Shown here in pieces: positions 32,707 through 43,980 of a DNA stretch of 64,000 nucleotides. Origin of the DNA: Semisulcospira habei (taxonomy: Eukaryota > Mollusca > Gastropoda > Semisulcospiridae). The stretch covers positions 167,140,421 through 167,204,420 of the forward strand of contig BTPG01000007.1 of assembly GCA_036245525.1 (NCBI GenBank), written 5' to 3'. How positions within the stretch are numbered: the first letter of the stretch is position 1; each line of letters begins with the position of its first letter. The notes beneath the pieces are model-generated. The model saw nothing but the letters and a program-made list of their open reading frames with translations. It did no database searches and was not told the origin of the DNA. Made by a program: the position numbers and the translations under genes.

Positions 32707-35507
32707 TAGCCTTTAGAACCAGGAAAAAGATCAAGCTGAACGTCATCCAGTGCTATGCGCCCACTAATGACAGTGACGAGGAAGAGAAACAAGAGTTCTA
32801 CGACCGACTCCAGAGTGCTGTGGACAAATGTGCGGAGCGAGACATCACCATCATCATGGGCGATTTTAATGCCAAAATAGGGGAGGACAACACCGGATAC
32901 GAAGAGGTGATGGGGAGACAGGGACTAGGGCAGATGAGTGAGAATGGGGAGAGGTTCGTAGACTTTTGTGCTCTAAACAGACTTGTCATTGAAGGCCGCA
33001 GTATCTTCCCACACAGAAGAATACACAAAGCAACGTGGGTCTCACCTGACCATACTACAGAGAACCAAATATGCCATATCTGCATTAGCAAGAAATTTAG
33101 AAGATCCCTTCAAGATGTTCGAGTGAGGAGGTGAGCAGATGTCGCCTCAGACTATCATCTGCTTATCTTAAGAATAAAGCTCAAGTTAAAGAAAAGCAGC
33201 ACAGGGACAACAAGAAGACAGCGCTATAATGTAGGCCTCCTGAGAGAGACTGAAGTGAGAGAAGAGTTCAAACTGGTGCTGTCCAAACGGTTTCAAGCGC
33301 TACAGGAGCTAGTAAATGAAGAGGAGGCGGTCACCACAGAGCAGCAGTGGAAGGCAGTTAGAGAGGCACTGAACTCAACCTGCAAAGACACTGTAGGGTT
33401 CAAGAAACACCATCACAAGGACTGGCTGTCGGCACAGACCTTGAAGAAGATAGAAGTGAGGAAGCAGTTGTCAACAACAGTCGCATGAGAGCAGCCAAAG
33501 CAAGGGCACATGAGAAATACTCGGAAGCCAACCGCGAGGTGAAGAGGAGTATCAGGGCAGACAAGAGAGCCTACACAGACGGCCTAGCAGCAGAGGCAGA
33601 AAAGGCAGCAGGCAGCGGCAACATGAAACAACTCTACGACATTACCAGAAGATTGTCTGGCAAGTATGGCCATACAGAAAGACCAGTAAAAGACAAAGAA
33701 GGCAAGCCTATTGCAGACAGAGCAGACCAACTCGACAGATGGGCCGAGTATTTAGAAGAGTTACTGAACAGACCCACCCCACCTGATCCACCCCCCCCCC
33801 CCCCCCAAGACATCCAGCCAGCAGAGACTGACCTACCCATCAGCTTTGACAGACCCAGCCGGGAAGAGATCAGAAGAGCAGTGGCATTTTTTAAGAACGG
33901 CAAAGCAGCAGGGCCAGATGGCATCCCAGCGGAGGCTCAGAAAGCAGACCTAGAAACAACAGTAGAGATGCTATAATAATAATACCGTTATTATATAGGC
34001 GCTTTTTCTCAATTTTTGGGCAAATCGACTCAAAGCGCCGCGAACTGAAACCCAACACGCACACTCACGTAACAGACACGGATTTACGCCATTTAAGACA
34101 AACACAGTACAAGACAGACGAAGGGCCAGTTCAGCTACTGAAGTTACAGAGATTTTTGATCGCTTGTATTTGAAATTTGTAAAGTAGCCTGAAACCGGTA
34201 CCAAAGTGTGTGTGGGGGGGGGGGGGGGTGCCAGGTACCAGGAAAGGTCTTCAACAGGATCATCCTGGAGAGAATGAAGAGCTCCGTCGACCCCCAGCTG
34301 AGAGACCAGCAAGCAGGATTCAGGAAAAACCGATCATGTACAGACCAGATTGCCACTCTCCGCATCATCGTGGAGCAGTCTCTGGAGTGGAGCTCCCCGC
34401 TGTACGTCAACTTTGTGGATTACGAGAAAGCATTTGACAGCGTGGAGCGAGAGACTTTGTGGAAACTCCTACGACACTACGATGTACCCACAAAACTCGT
34501 CTGCCTGATCAAGAGCAGCTACGATGGCATGACATGTCGCGTGATCCATGAAGGGCAGTTCACCAGGGAGCTCCAGGTCAGAACCGGCGTCAGGCAGGAG
34601 TGTTTGCTGTCTCCGTTCCCCTTCCTATTGGCCATAGACTGGGTCATGAAGAGGACCACAGAGCAGAGAAGAAGCGGAATACAGTGGACACTGTGGACAC
34701 AGCTTGACGACCTCGATTGGCAGACGACTTGACTTTACTGTCCCACACTCATCAACAAATGCAGGACAAGACCACGAAGCTTGCTGACATCTCGTCCCAA
34801 GTGGGCCTCACCATCCACAAACAGAAAACAAAGACAATGAGGCTGAACGCAACCAGGGAAGAACCAGTCTTGCTTGCTGGCACCCCGTTGGAGGAGGTGG
34901 AGTCCTTCACCTATCTCGGGAGCATCATCGACAAAAAAGGCGGCACTGATGCAGATGTCAGAGCACGAATCGGTAAATCCAGAGCAGCCTTTCTCCAGCT
35001 GAAAAAAAGTGTGGAGTTTCAGAGAGCTGTCACAACACACCAAAGTCCGGATTTTCAACTCAAACGTAAAAGCAGTTCTCCTATATGGAGCAGAGACTTG
35101 GAGGTTGACAAAAACCACAGTCAACAGAGTACAGATCTTCATAAACAGTTGCCTTAGAAGAATCATGAAAATCCACTGGCCAGAGAAGATCAGCAACGTC
35201 AGACTCTGGGAGAGAACAGAGCAGATAACAGCTGAGAATGAAATTGGACGAAGAAGATGGGGATGGATTGGTCACAGTCTGAGAAAGCCAGTTTCCAGTA
35301 TCACTAGGCAGGCATTGTCATAGAACCCCCAGGGAAAGAGGAAAAGAGGCAGGCCGAGAAACACCTGACGTCGAGACCTCCAAGCAGACATCAAGAGACT
35401 GGGAACCACCTGGAGTAAAATCGAAGGAGAAGCACAGGACAGGAGTCGCCAGAGGTCTTTCGTCGACGGCCTATACCCTGGGAGGGGTGACAGGCGTAAG
35501 TAAGTAA
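32707..35507 (+). mobile_element. RTE-like (CFDP2-type) LINE ORF2, frameshifted and interrupted
   Basis: Endonuclease plus reverse transcriptase of a non-LTR element. Endonuclease: LNVIQCYAPTND, IMGDFNAKIGEDNTGYEEVM, ATWVSPDHTTENQICHI (the usual Asp of NQIDHI is Cys) and SDYHLL after a frameshift. Linker: FFKNGKAAGPDGIPAE. RT: QQAGFRKNRSCTDQI, motif A FVDYEKAFDSVE, motif B GVRQECLLSPF (usually GVRQGC), motif C read as ADDLTLLSH after another frameshift, then [32 protein letters not shown] and [14 protein letters not shown]. It is 5'-truncated and ends near GTAAGTAAGTAAG. A ~260 bp insert at 33973 replaces about 40 residues. It is related to the CFDP2/RTE group; exact clade uncertain. Dead copy. 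Confidence 0.85.
33973..34230 (-). mobile_element. Insert in the RTE-like LINE; probable LINE/SINE 3' end
   Basis: Read on the minus strand it ends GCGCCTATATAATAACGGTA (TTATTAT), a tail of the same style as the L2-like copies (ATTATAAATACCGTAATT). The upstream ~200 bp is not recognised. A poly(G) tract (34211-34228) marks the other edge. Confidence 0.6.
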
Positions 35508-36129
35508 GAGAACACATACAGATCAGACAGTACGAAGAATGGACCCTCATCAGTAGGTCTACTCCATGATGTCGTCACAACTGAATTGACTTGAGAATAT
35601 GGAGAAGAAACAAGGCGCCCCTCCAGCCGGACTTCAATTTCATTGTGTAAGAATGAAATTGTGTTCTCACCCGATATCGCCGCACACTGGTTGTCGATAG
35701 CGGCAAATCGAGACAGACAACCAGTGTGATAATTTACGGCAGCAAGATGCATTCACGTGCACATCACAGGCTGCGGCGACTCGGGAGAATCCAACTACAG
35801 TATGTAGGTTTCTTGATGATACCTTGACGTTCATAAGCATACATGGAGAAACGTCAATGCATAAATCTATTCCCATGTTTTCTCGACGCATTGATTCTCT
35901 GAGACCCTCGCAAGGTGCTCAGGGTTGGGGGTGGGGGTTGGGGTTGAGAATTTATGCCCTTTTTAGATGAACGGATTAGGGACAAGATAAAAGTCTACAC
36001 ACATGAGTTACCAGCTTGCCAGGGCTCATGGAATGATACCGATTTCAGTCGGATGGGTTGTGACAGTATAAACGCCTACACATTAGAATGTAAGACAATG
36101 ATCTAGAAATCATGACAAAAGCCTCACTA
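35508..36129. other. Non-coding stretch
   Basis: No gene. CACACTGGTTGTC (about 35686) and GACAACCAGTGTG (about 35717) form one short hairpin. GGGGGTGGGGGTTGGGG lies at 35927. Confidence 0.5.
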
Positions 36130-36284
36130 CTAACCCGTTCAGCCCTGACGCACTACAGCAGGAGATGGGTCGACCATGATGCCCTTGAATTATCATGGTC
36201 GATCCATCTCCTGCAACAGGTGCATAGTCGCTCGATGACGCCTCCAAAATTTGGGAAATACGTGCGCCGGGCTGAATGAGCTAA
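36130..36284 (-). mobile_element. Family B element, copy B6, core deleted
   Basis: CTAACCCGTTCAGCCCTGAC to GGGCTGAATGAGCTAA. The outer stem GGAGATGGGTCGACCATGAT is followed at once by GCCCTTGAATTATCATGGTC, so the whole apex and most of the left inner arm are gone. Confidence 0.8.
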
Positions 36285-36338
36285 ACAATAGAAACACAAT
36301 GCATCCTTTCATGTCTTAAACAAGGGAATACCCAACGT

Positions 36339-36563
36339 TTACCCCCTTTGCTGTCAGTGGATGCAGAATGTGTTCTAAAAATCACTGTAAATTCAACGTC
36401 AAAGATCCCCGGCCGTCAAAGGAACATGGATACAAAATGGTGTCAGCAAGAGGTATAGATCCTCATGAGCCCCCGCTACTGCGGGGGCTCATGAGGATCT
36501 ATACCTCTTGCAGTTGGTGAGGAGGGGGGGGTGCTAGTATTTTTCCGCCAGGGAAGAGGTTTA
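36339..36563 (+). mobile_element. Family C element, copy c13
   Basis: The hairpin at 36445-36512 is AGCAAGAGGTATAGATCC and GGATCTATACCTCTTGC, a paired change from GGCATAG/CTATGCC, with apex GCCCCCGCTACTGCGGGGGC. The ends TTTACCCCCTTTGCTGTC and CGCCAGGGAAGAGGTTTA are slightly decayed. Confidence 0.85.
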
Positions 36564-36564
36564 T

Positions 36565-36862
36565 AGTGGAGCTGAGTTGGTATACCTCGCCCTGTGCCTA
36601 GGTTAAACGCACCAGCGGCGCCATTGTTGCACCGTCGTAGTTGAACTACGAGAGATGATCACACTACAAGTACAATGAACTTGACATATAATTCAGGGGC
36701 GTGGGGCGTGACACATGCCTCCGCCATCTCCGAGTCTACACAAAACTGGAGCGCAATTCTGGTGCACATGACCGGTCCTAGCGACCTGTCTGGTGCGACG
36801 GTGCAACAATGGCACCGCTGGTGTGTTTAACCTAGGTACAGGACGAGACTCAGCTATAGAAG
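36565..36862. mobile_element. ~300 bp inverted-repeat element, arms ~75 bp
   Basis: Left arm: CTGTGCCTAGGTTAAACGCA, CCAGCGGCGCCATTGTTGCA. Right arm: TGCAACAATGGCACCGCTGG, TGTTTAACCTAGGTACAGG. The spacer of ~150 bp has no repeats. Looks like a MITE; it is the only copy seen. Confidence 0.75.
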
Positions 36863-38147
36863 TGGAACGAGTTTAATTTCTGACGGCACCGCTTCCACTG
36901 GGTAAGCTAAAGTTCGCCGGCCCTACGTCGGTCGCGGTTGGCCCGCGCACTTTTATTGATGGAGACGTATTTGTAGGAATCCCGTGTGACATGTCTGTAG
37001 AATTGTAATACAGCCCTTCAGAGGGCAACTTCAAAATCTGGGGAGTTCAGTTCTCGGGCTGAATGTGTTAAAATGTGAATTTGTTCAAAATCATGACGAC
37101 TTTTTCAAGATGGTCCTATTTGATTGTGATTAGTATGTATCTTTAAATGACAGAGTCCTATGTTGTACAGTTACGTATCACTGGGGAACAACGTGCACTT
37201 TGTTTATTCAACAGCATTCAAACAAAGCGACCAGCGAAGTGTTTTCATCACCTCTCTCAAACTCTAACGTGTCACCTGTCAACTTTGACGAACAGCGCAC
37301 TGACGTGCAAGCTAGCCTTTAGCCTCACACAAGTTACCTATCCTACATCCGCAACAACACCCAAAAAAACAACAAAAAAACAAAAACAGATCTGTATTAC
37401 CATGGCACATCAAGACGTGCAGAGGATCTGCGCAAATTTACTTTCGCCATTACAGTCAACATAACCCTACTGAAAATACGGTAGATTATTAGGATGGGTT
37501 GTGGTGGAGTGCGTTCAGTAGCCTGTCTATGGCGTAATGGGTGGGCATACCTCAAACTAACAATGAAGTAAAACACGATTAAAAAAATTATCTTTTGCCG
37601 ACTTTGACGTAAAACATAACTTACGTCAATCGTGTTCGGCGTCCACGCGTTCCGGCCGGATTTACGAAAGTCGGAAAGTATGGAAACATACAAGCTCATA
37701 TACGATAGACTTTGGGATGAAATCTTCATCTTGTTTTTAAATAATGATTCATAAATGTTACTGTCATGTAATTTATGAAGTTTTAAAACATTATTGCTGG
37801 AGGCCAGCGTTGCAACAAAGTCCATCAACACCACTCAGTAGATGGAGTTCGTCGGCGCGGTGCCCTCCAACATTTGCCATGCACAATGTCGACGGGCCCC
37901 CAGGTGTGCAGCTTTGACAGTTGTCTTATGTTACCTAGATCGGAGGCAATTTACGGATCGACGGTGATTTGTTTTTGGTGTTAACATACACCTGCACGAC
38001 CTTGCTTTGGCCAAGTAAGGAAAAACAATCTCACACATGTAATTTTGTGTTTGAGTACTTTCGCGGCTCGTCACATCCGGATACAGCGACACCACGCCGC
38101 ATATCCGGGTACGACTCGCCGCTAATGACTGCGAGTTAAGGGCTGTC
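36863..38147. other. Non-coding stretch
   Basis: 37703-37737 matches the end of repeat J (AGACTTTGGGATGAAATC). 38055-38140 resembles a very degraded family D hairpin (CATCCGGATACAGCG / CGCCGCATATCCGGGTACG). No gene; a 105-codon frame at 37147 has no recognisable domain. Confidence 0.5.
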
Positions 38148-38397
38148 TTAACCCTTTCAGCCCCAAGGTCCCTTTTCTCAAATTGTGGAGGTGTTGACTA
38201 ACGCCTATGTACCTGTTGCAGGAGATGGCTTGACCATGCTAATTCAAGGGTAGTGCCAGATCAGCTTGGCGCCTTCAGGCGCCAAGCTGATCTGGCACTA
38301 CCCTTGAATTAAAGGCGCCAAGCTGATCTGGCACTACCCTTGAATTAGCATGGTCAAGCCATCTCCTGCTGTAGGGACTCGGGGCTAAAAGGGTTAA
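38148..38397 (+). mobile_element. Family B element B4 with a duplicated right half-arm
   Basis: TTAACCCTTTCAGCCCC to GGGGCTAAAAGGGTTAA, 250 bp. The core stem is perfect, with paired variants CATGCTAATTC/GAATTAGCATG and GATCAGC/GCTGATC. The segment GGCGCCAAGCTGATCTGGCA + CTACCCTTGAATT occurs twice in tandem (38278-38309 and 38313-38346). The right TTAA (38394-38397) is also the left TTAA of c14. Confidence 0.9.
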
Positions 38398-38576
38398 CCT
38401 GCTCAGTGCCCGCTGACGCAGACTGTTTCTGCATACTTCGTAACAAAGACAACTAGTTGTTCCTCAGCAAGAGGCATAGATCCTCACAAGCCCCCGCAAC
38501 TGCGGGGAGGCTCATGAGGATCTATGCCTCTAGCAGTTGGGTGGTGTTCACTTGTTCTCGGCCCTGAAAGGGTTAA
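38394..38576 (+). mobile_element. Family C element c14, sharing TTAA with B4
   Basis: A 183 bp element, TTAACCTGCTCAGTGCC to GGCCCTGAAAGGGTTAA. The hairpin at 38467-38534 has apex CCCCCGCAACTGCGGGG. Confidence 0.85.
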
Positions 38577-38793
38577 CGTTCTATTTTTGTTGGGGAGGTT
38601 CGAGTCGGAATAAGCGCCGGTCACAAGATGCGCTCGGCGACGGGCTCCACCCCGCCCCTGTCAGTGTAGTCACTTGTCCATTTTGCTGTGGCCGGTTCAG
38701 TATTGTCAATCAAATCGTGCAATGAGCCCGTGGGTCAGTGAGTGTGCGCTGCACCTGCGGTGGCGAACGAGACTGTTTTCTGGCTGCGCGTGC

Positions 38794-39026
38794 TTAACCC
38801 CTTCGCTGCGGGTGACCATGGATTTCGCGTCTGAAACGGATGCACACTGGCGGCCGACATTCGCGTGAAGAACACAGTGCAGCTGGGACTAGAAAATAGC
38901 CATCAAGAACACAGGCACCAACAAGAGACATAAATCCTCATGACTGAGCCCACGCGGCTGCGGGGGCTCATGAGGATATATGTCTCTTGTAGCTGGGTAG
39001 CGTTCGCCTTGGCCCCCGCCAGTTAA
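38794..39026 (+). mobile_element. Family C' element, sharing TTAA with A5
   Basis: A 233 bp element, TTAACCCCTTCGCTGCGGG to CCCCGCCAGTTAA. The hairpin at 38925-38994 begins AACAAGAGACATAAATCCTC and ends GATATATGTCTCTTGT. It shares GATTTCGCGTCTGAAACG with c8 and c11. Confidence 0.85.
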
Positions 39027-39236
39027 CTCATTCTACCCCAGACACACCACAGCAAGATAAGGATCGACCATGATAGTTCAAGGGTGATGCCAGAATAGCT
39101 TGGCGCCTATGGGCGCCAAGCTATTCTGGCATCACCCTTGAACTATCATGGTCGCTCTGTGTCCTGCACTGTAATGCAGTCTTCAGAGGACAACGGCAAA
39201 ATTTAAGGATTTCGGTGATGGGGTAGAAGGAGTTAA
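39023..39236 (+). mobile_element. Family A element A5 (complete)
   Basis: A 214 bp element, TTAACTCATTCTACCCC to GGGGTAGAAGGAGTTAA. The hairpin core (39062-39156) is a near-perfect ~45 bp stem: GATCGACCATGATAGTTCAA, GGGTGATGCCAGAATAGC, TTGGCGCC, loop TATG. Confidence 0.9.
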
Positions 39237-39242
39237 GGGGAA

Positions 39243-39297
39243 TATTTCTGCTATAGCAGCAATAAAGATAACTCTATTGTTGCTATAGCAGAAATGA
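39243..39297. repeat. Short hairpin
   Basis: ATTTCTGCTATAGCAGCAATA pairs, with one mismatch, with TATTGTTGCTATAGCAGAAAT around a ~10 base loop. It is adjacent to A5 and the 74-bp array. Confidence 0.75.
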
Positions 39298-39353
39298 ATC
39301 AATTCAGATCTTGAATTAAACATCAGATCTTTGTTTAAAGTGCACACTTGAAT

Positions 39354-39830
39354 GTTGTTATATCCGAAGTGCGTTATGAACGAAGTAATTGACACGGCAA
39401 GTGTGTTCTCGCAACCTATGATTAAATGTTGTTATATCCGAAGTGTGTTATAAACGAAGTAATCGAGATGGCAAGTGTGTTCTCGCCACCTTTGATTATA
39501 TGTTGTTATATCCGAAGTGTGTTATAAACGAAGTAATTGACACGGCAAGTGTGTTCTCGCAACCTATGATTAAATGTTGTTATATCCGAAGTGTGTTATA
39601 AACGAAGTAATCGAGATGGCAAGTGTGTTCTCGCCACCTTTGATTATATGTTGTTATATCCGAAGTGTGTTATAAACGAAGTAATCGAGATGGCAAGTGT
39701 GTTCTCGCCACCTTTGATTATATGTTATTATATCCGAAGTGTGTTATAAACGAAGTAATTGACACGGCAAGTGTGTTCTCGCCATCTGTGATTAAGCGTT
39801 GTTATATCCGGCTTTGGTTAAATCCGACTT
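39354..39830. repeat. 74-bp tandem array, six units, two alternating variants
   Basis: GTTGTTATATCCGAAGTG recurs at 39354, 39428, 39502, 39576, 39650, 39724 and 39798, always 74 bp apart. Variant 1 has ATTGACACGGC and CGCAACCTATG; variant 2 has ATCGAGATGGC and CGCCACCTTTG. Order: 1-2-1-2-2-1-like, a higher-order pattern. The TTATATCCGAAGTG / ATAAACGAAGTAAT motifs are shared with 41935-42420. Confidence 0.9.
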
Positions 39831-40221
39831 TCGTTTCATAATCAAAGTCGACGGCATAACTTCATTAGCATAAATTATGCCCTCTTATACCAACCAAAGC
39901 GAACGTTCTTCATTTTCTCTTCGTACGTATGTCACACATTTTTAACACTCCTAACTTCGTCTTGTCCGAGAATATAGACGTAAATAAATCAAAACAATCC
40001 TCCACCAGCAAGAGGTACACGTTTTCACTAGACCCTGCCGTGCAAGGGACCATGAATGCCCCTTGCACAAAGAGTTGGCTGAAGGACTTTCACATACACC
40101 GTGGCATGAAACTGATCTGCACATGATCTGCACGTGATCTCGACTTCCCCGTGCGCCTGCTCTGTATTCGCAAATGTTTTCAGTTTCATCTGTGAACCTG
40201 TGACAGATGTCAGCATTGTTA

Positions 40222-40440
40222 TTAACCCCTTCACTGCCGAAGGCCGCTGAATTGCGTTTCTAATATCGGTGCTAATTCAACGCCCCAAAAAATCACCCAC
40301 CCGTCCAAGAAACACGAATACAAAGTGGTTTCAGCAAGAGACATCGATCCTGATGGGCCCCCGCAATGGCGGGGGCCCATCAGGATCTATGCCTCTTGCA
40401 GTTGGTTTCGTGTTCATTTTCTTCGGCAATGGATGGTTAA
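40222..40440 (+). mobile_element. Family C element c15 (complete)
   Basis: A 219 bp element, TTAACCCCTTCACTGCC to TTCGGCAATGGATGGTTAA. The hairpin (40334-40401) has GATCCTGATGGGCCCCCGC and GCGGGGGCCCATCAGGATC, two paired substitutions relative to the usual GATCCTCATGAG/CTCATGAGGATC. Confidence 0.9.
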
Positions 40441-41330
40441 AAAGACATTAGCTGGAAACAGCTGGGACTCCTTCGTGATAGGAAACAAAACCCGAATAGC
40501 ATCAATACAGCGCAGTATCAGAAACAAAACAAAAAAAAAAAAAAAAAAGGGCAAGATATTTAAAGGAGGTGCGCCCAACTTTCGTGTAGGAAGATTTTCA
40601 CAGGAGGTATGACCGACTTCCGTGAAGAACAAAAACGACGGTGGGAAAAAGGGGTGCGGGAGGGAAGGGTGTTGTGGGGGGGGGGGGGTGTTACCAATCA
40701 ACGACAGGGAATCAGACATTGTTTGGCACCATTGCAAATAAGGAAGGTTGTTTAACCTCCTTTCATCGTCATTTTCCCTTTGTGTTGTTGGGCATGCGGG
40801 TGTTTTGGTTATTTTTTTTATTATTTTTTTTAAGAGTGTTTGCTCCTCCTTTACTGTCCAGTTTGAATGCCAAAATCAGACACGTGCAGTATGCCCTTAT
40901 TCATCCTGTTTAAACAGGGCTGTTACTCCTTCCACGCGTGATAACCTGTTTGCATCCCCTCCCTGCTGAGAAATGATGAAGATGTTCCAGCTGCAAGGTT
41001 GTACATTGCAACACGTCCCGACAGCAACAAGACTTTCTCAGGGCGTGCTTGCACTGCTTGTGAAAAAAACCAACTAAACAGAATATTGAATGTATGTCGC
41101 CAGCCGGTCTAATACGCTAAATAAAGCTAAGACCATTTAGCAACACACATCCAATATCAAGAGCTACAGACAGTAGGGAGAGTTTTAACAAGGAAAATAC
41201 AGGTGAATAGACCAAGAGTAGACAGAAACACATGCCGAAGAGTAGAGGTGAAAACCCACCCTGTGGGGCTGACCAGGGTGACCCTGGGAACTAAAAAGTA
41301 AACCCCACCCAAGTCCCCCAGGGCAGACCC
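40441..41330. other. Non-coding with poly(A) and poly(G) tracts
   Basis: A-run at about 40527-40549 and G-run at 40672-40688. No gene or clear repeat seen. Confidence 0.5.
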
Positions 41331-41337
41331 GGGTGGA

Positions 41338-41522
41338 GGGATCCAGCTGCAAGAGACATTGGTCTTCATGAGCCCCGGCGATTGCTGGGGGCTCATGAGG
41401 ACCTATATCTCTTGCTGAAAACAATGTGTGCCCATTTTGTGTGACGGCTGGGGATCAATGACGTTGAAATTTACAATGACGTCAGAATCACACTCTGTGT
41501 CCACTGGCAGTGAAAGGGTCAC
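41338..41522 (-). mobile_element. Family C element c16, inverted
   Basis: The hairpin 41347-41418 is GCTGCAAGAGACATTGGTCT ... GACCTATATCTCTTGC with apex GCCCCGGCGATTGCTGGGGGC. The right end CACTGGCAGTGAAAGGG is recognisable; the left end is lost. Confidence 0.75.
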
Positions 41523-41708
41523 AGTAAGTTTACAGGATAGGCCCGGCTGTACACAGCCATACTGGTTCATACACTGATGCTTGATGTACTTTAAGAAAAG
41601 GCCAAGGTCGGTGAGTGGGGGGAGGGGGGGGGTGGGGGGGCAGATGAAGACAGAAGGTGTGGCCCAAAAATACTCGAGCACCACCATGTTCAGGCTTATT
41701 CGTTATCC

Positions 41709-41912
41709 CTTATCAATCTGATACACCCATTGCTTGAAATACATTTGACTGATAGTTCAAGGGTGCTGCCAGAATAGCTTGGCGCCTCAGGCGCCAAGCT
41801 ATTCTGGCACCACCCTTGAACTAAAACAGTTGATCTGTCTCCTATCTGTAGTGTAGCCTTCATAGGACAGTAAGCAAATTTTACAAAATGAGCCTCAGGA
41901 CGTAATGGATTA
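41709..41912 (-). mobile_element. Family A' element, inverted
   Basis: CTTATCAATCTGATACACCC to GAGCCTCAGGACGTAATGG. The hairpin (41752-41832) runs AGTTCAAGGGTGCTGCCAG, TAGCTTGGCGCC, apex TCA, and back. Confidence 0.8.
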
Positions 41913-41934
41913 GCATCAACCGTTCTGTTTCCAT

Positions 41935-42420
41935 ACAGTACACTTCGCTTATAACAAGCTCGGCTATAACAAAAGTAGGATATAACAACACTTTTTCAGA
42001 GATCTCCACAACACCGCTTCTCTGTAAATTATAATACACTTCGGATGTAACTAAACGCCAAATGACCCAAATAATAATTGGTTGTTAGATTACTTGTTAA
42101 CGCATTCGAGACATGCCGCCTCCGGATACGCGGCTTATGCCGCGTATCCGGAGGCGGCACGTCTCGAATGAGTTAATATTAGTTGTTATATCCGAAGTGC
42201 GATATCCGATGATGGCATTTGGGTCTGCGGATATCGAGCGTCCGATCGACATAACAAGCAATAGATCATAGTTGTCCTTATATCAGAAGGTTGTTATAAG
42301 CGAAGTAATTCACATAGAAGCGGTGTACTTGTTACGTCGGACAAAGGTTTCTTGTATCGAGTTTTGTTATATCCTGCCTTGATATAAGCGAAGTTGAATT
42401 GACTACGTAGCTTATGAGAA
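41935..42420. repeat. ACTTCG/TATAAC-rich degenerate repeat, split by D3
   Basis: Repeated CACTTCGCTTATAACA, GTTATATCCGAAGTG and ATAAGCGAAGT motifs without a strict period. It is related to the 74-bp array at 39354. Family D element D3 sits within it at a TTAA. Confidence 0.7.
42097..42176. mobile_element. Family D palindromic element D3
   Basis: An 80 bp element, TTAACGCATTCGAGACATGC to GCACGTCTCGAATGAGTTAA. The inner stem CGCCTCCGGATACGCGGC / GCCGCGTATCCGGAGGCG is perfect around TTAT. TTAA on both sides is consistent with a 4-bp target duplication. Confidence 0.9.
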
Positions 42421-42499
42421 ACTTCAGATATCACGCCAACAAAAAAAATGGGTCCCTTGGTGATTTGTTATTATTCGAATTTACTGTTTAATTGTCACA

Positions 42500-43090
42500 G
42501 GCATACCACCTCCACCCCCCTACACCCAACCCCAACCCCCAGCCCCTCTCTCACACGCACACATACACAACCAACACAATGTCTATAAATTTATATTTAT
42601 CTTTGTAATTGTTGCAAGTACTTCCACCTCCCCGCCCCCCCCCCCGCCCCCCCCCAAAAAAAAAAATAAAATAAAATAAAATAAAATAAAATAATAATAA
42701 ATAAATAAATAAAATAATAATAATAAAAAATAATATAATAATAATAATAAATAAATAAATATTTTTTTTAATTGAAAAATTAAAAAAAATAAATATAAAA
42801 AATAAATAATAAATAAATAAAATAAAATAAATAATAAAATAAATAAAAAATAAATAAAATAAAAATAAAATAAATAAAATATAAAATAAATAAAAAATAA
42901 AAATTATAAAAATAAAAAATAAATAAACAATAAATAAATAAAAATAACTAATAATAATAATACAATTAAAATAATAAATACATAATAAATAAACAAATAC
43001 CTGCATATATACATTTATACATACATACATACATACGTACATACATATATACATACAATACAATACAATACAGACATACATTTTAAATAG
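42500..43090. repeat. AT-rich low-complexity block
   Basis: C/G run (42633-42655), then ~400 bases of AAATAAATA/TAATAA-type sequence, then CATACATACATA (43012-43060). Open frames (Y/F/I-rich) are artefacts. Confidence 0.85.
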
Positions 43091-43161
43091 TGTCTATAAA
43101 TGTATCTCTCTACCCTCACACATGACGAGGCAGTAGGCACAAGCAGTAACGCACATCCAGT

Positions 43162-43262
43162 AAGCAACAGGTCAGACCCTCGGGCCGACATCAGCTTTAG
43201 CTGGCCCGCCCACAACTGTGCGCGGGCCTGCTAAATTTCAGCCGACGTCGGCCCGAGGACCT
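43162..43262. repeat. ~100 bp imperfect hairpin
   Basis: CAGGTCAGACCCTCGGGCCG, ACATCAGCTTTAGC and GGCCCGC on the left match GCGGGCC, GCTAAATTTCAGCCGACGT and CGGCCCGAGGACCTG on the right. Not related to families A-F. Confidence 0.7.
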
Positions 43263-43904
43263 GCCGCGTACTATGCAAACAAGAATTGTAGGACTACTTG
43301 TGGGACAGTGCTGATGTCGTTGGACTGGGTATCACTCTCACAGTCTTTGCGCTGACGCAAATGACGCTGTACTAATCAGTTGTCGGAAGCACTGAATGCT
43401 TCTTTACAAAAGAACTGCACCGACTGTATTTGAACTAGCCATACACATCTCGGGGGTGAGCGAGGCGTATTCGTCCCTTTTTTTTTTTTTTTTTAGGGGG
43501 GGGGGGGAGGGGGCAGGGGGGGGGGGGCCTTGTTGGAATGCCCATTTCAGTGGAATAGATAGTAATGAATGGTGCCACCGAATTAATAAAGTGTTCACTT
43601 TCAAGGTTAATATTCTGATTGATTGGCTGATCTGTTGGTTAATAGCTGTCCTGTTTAACTGTTAAAACGTCAAAACATTACATGAAAAACGAAACTTTAC
43701 AAGTGTATTCATTTTGGAACAATTGAATCAAATATATCCATCATTCTTTTCACGATAAAATGAACTTATCAGATTCATTCTGAAATACATTGCATTGTTT
43801 AGGTAGACAATAAAATGCAGATAAAACAAATGATACTTTTGTGCTGTGATATACTGCGTGTGTGCATGCGTGTGTTTTTAGATCTGAGACAAGATCTACC
43901 CATA
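43263..43904. other. Non-coding with T- and G-runs
   Basis: Poly(T) at 43479-43494, G-rich at 43495-43530. No gene. Confidence 0.55.
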
Positions 43905-43980
<76 letters not shown>

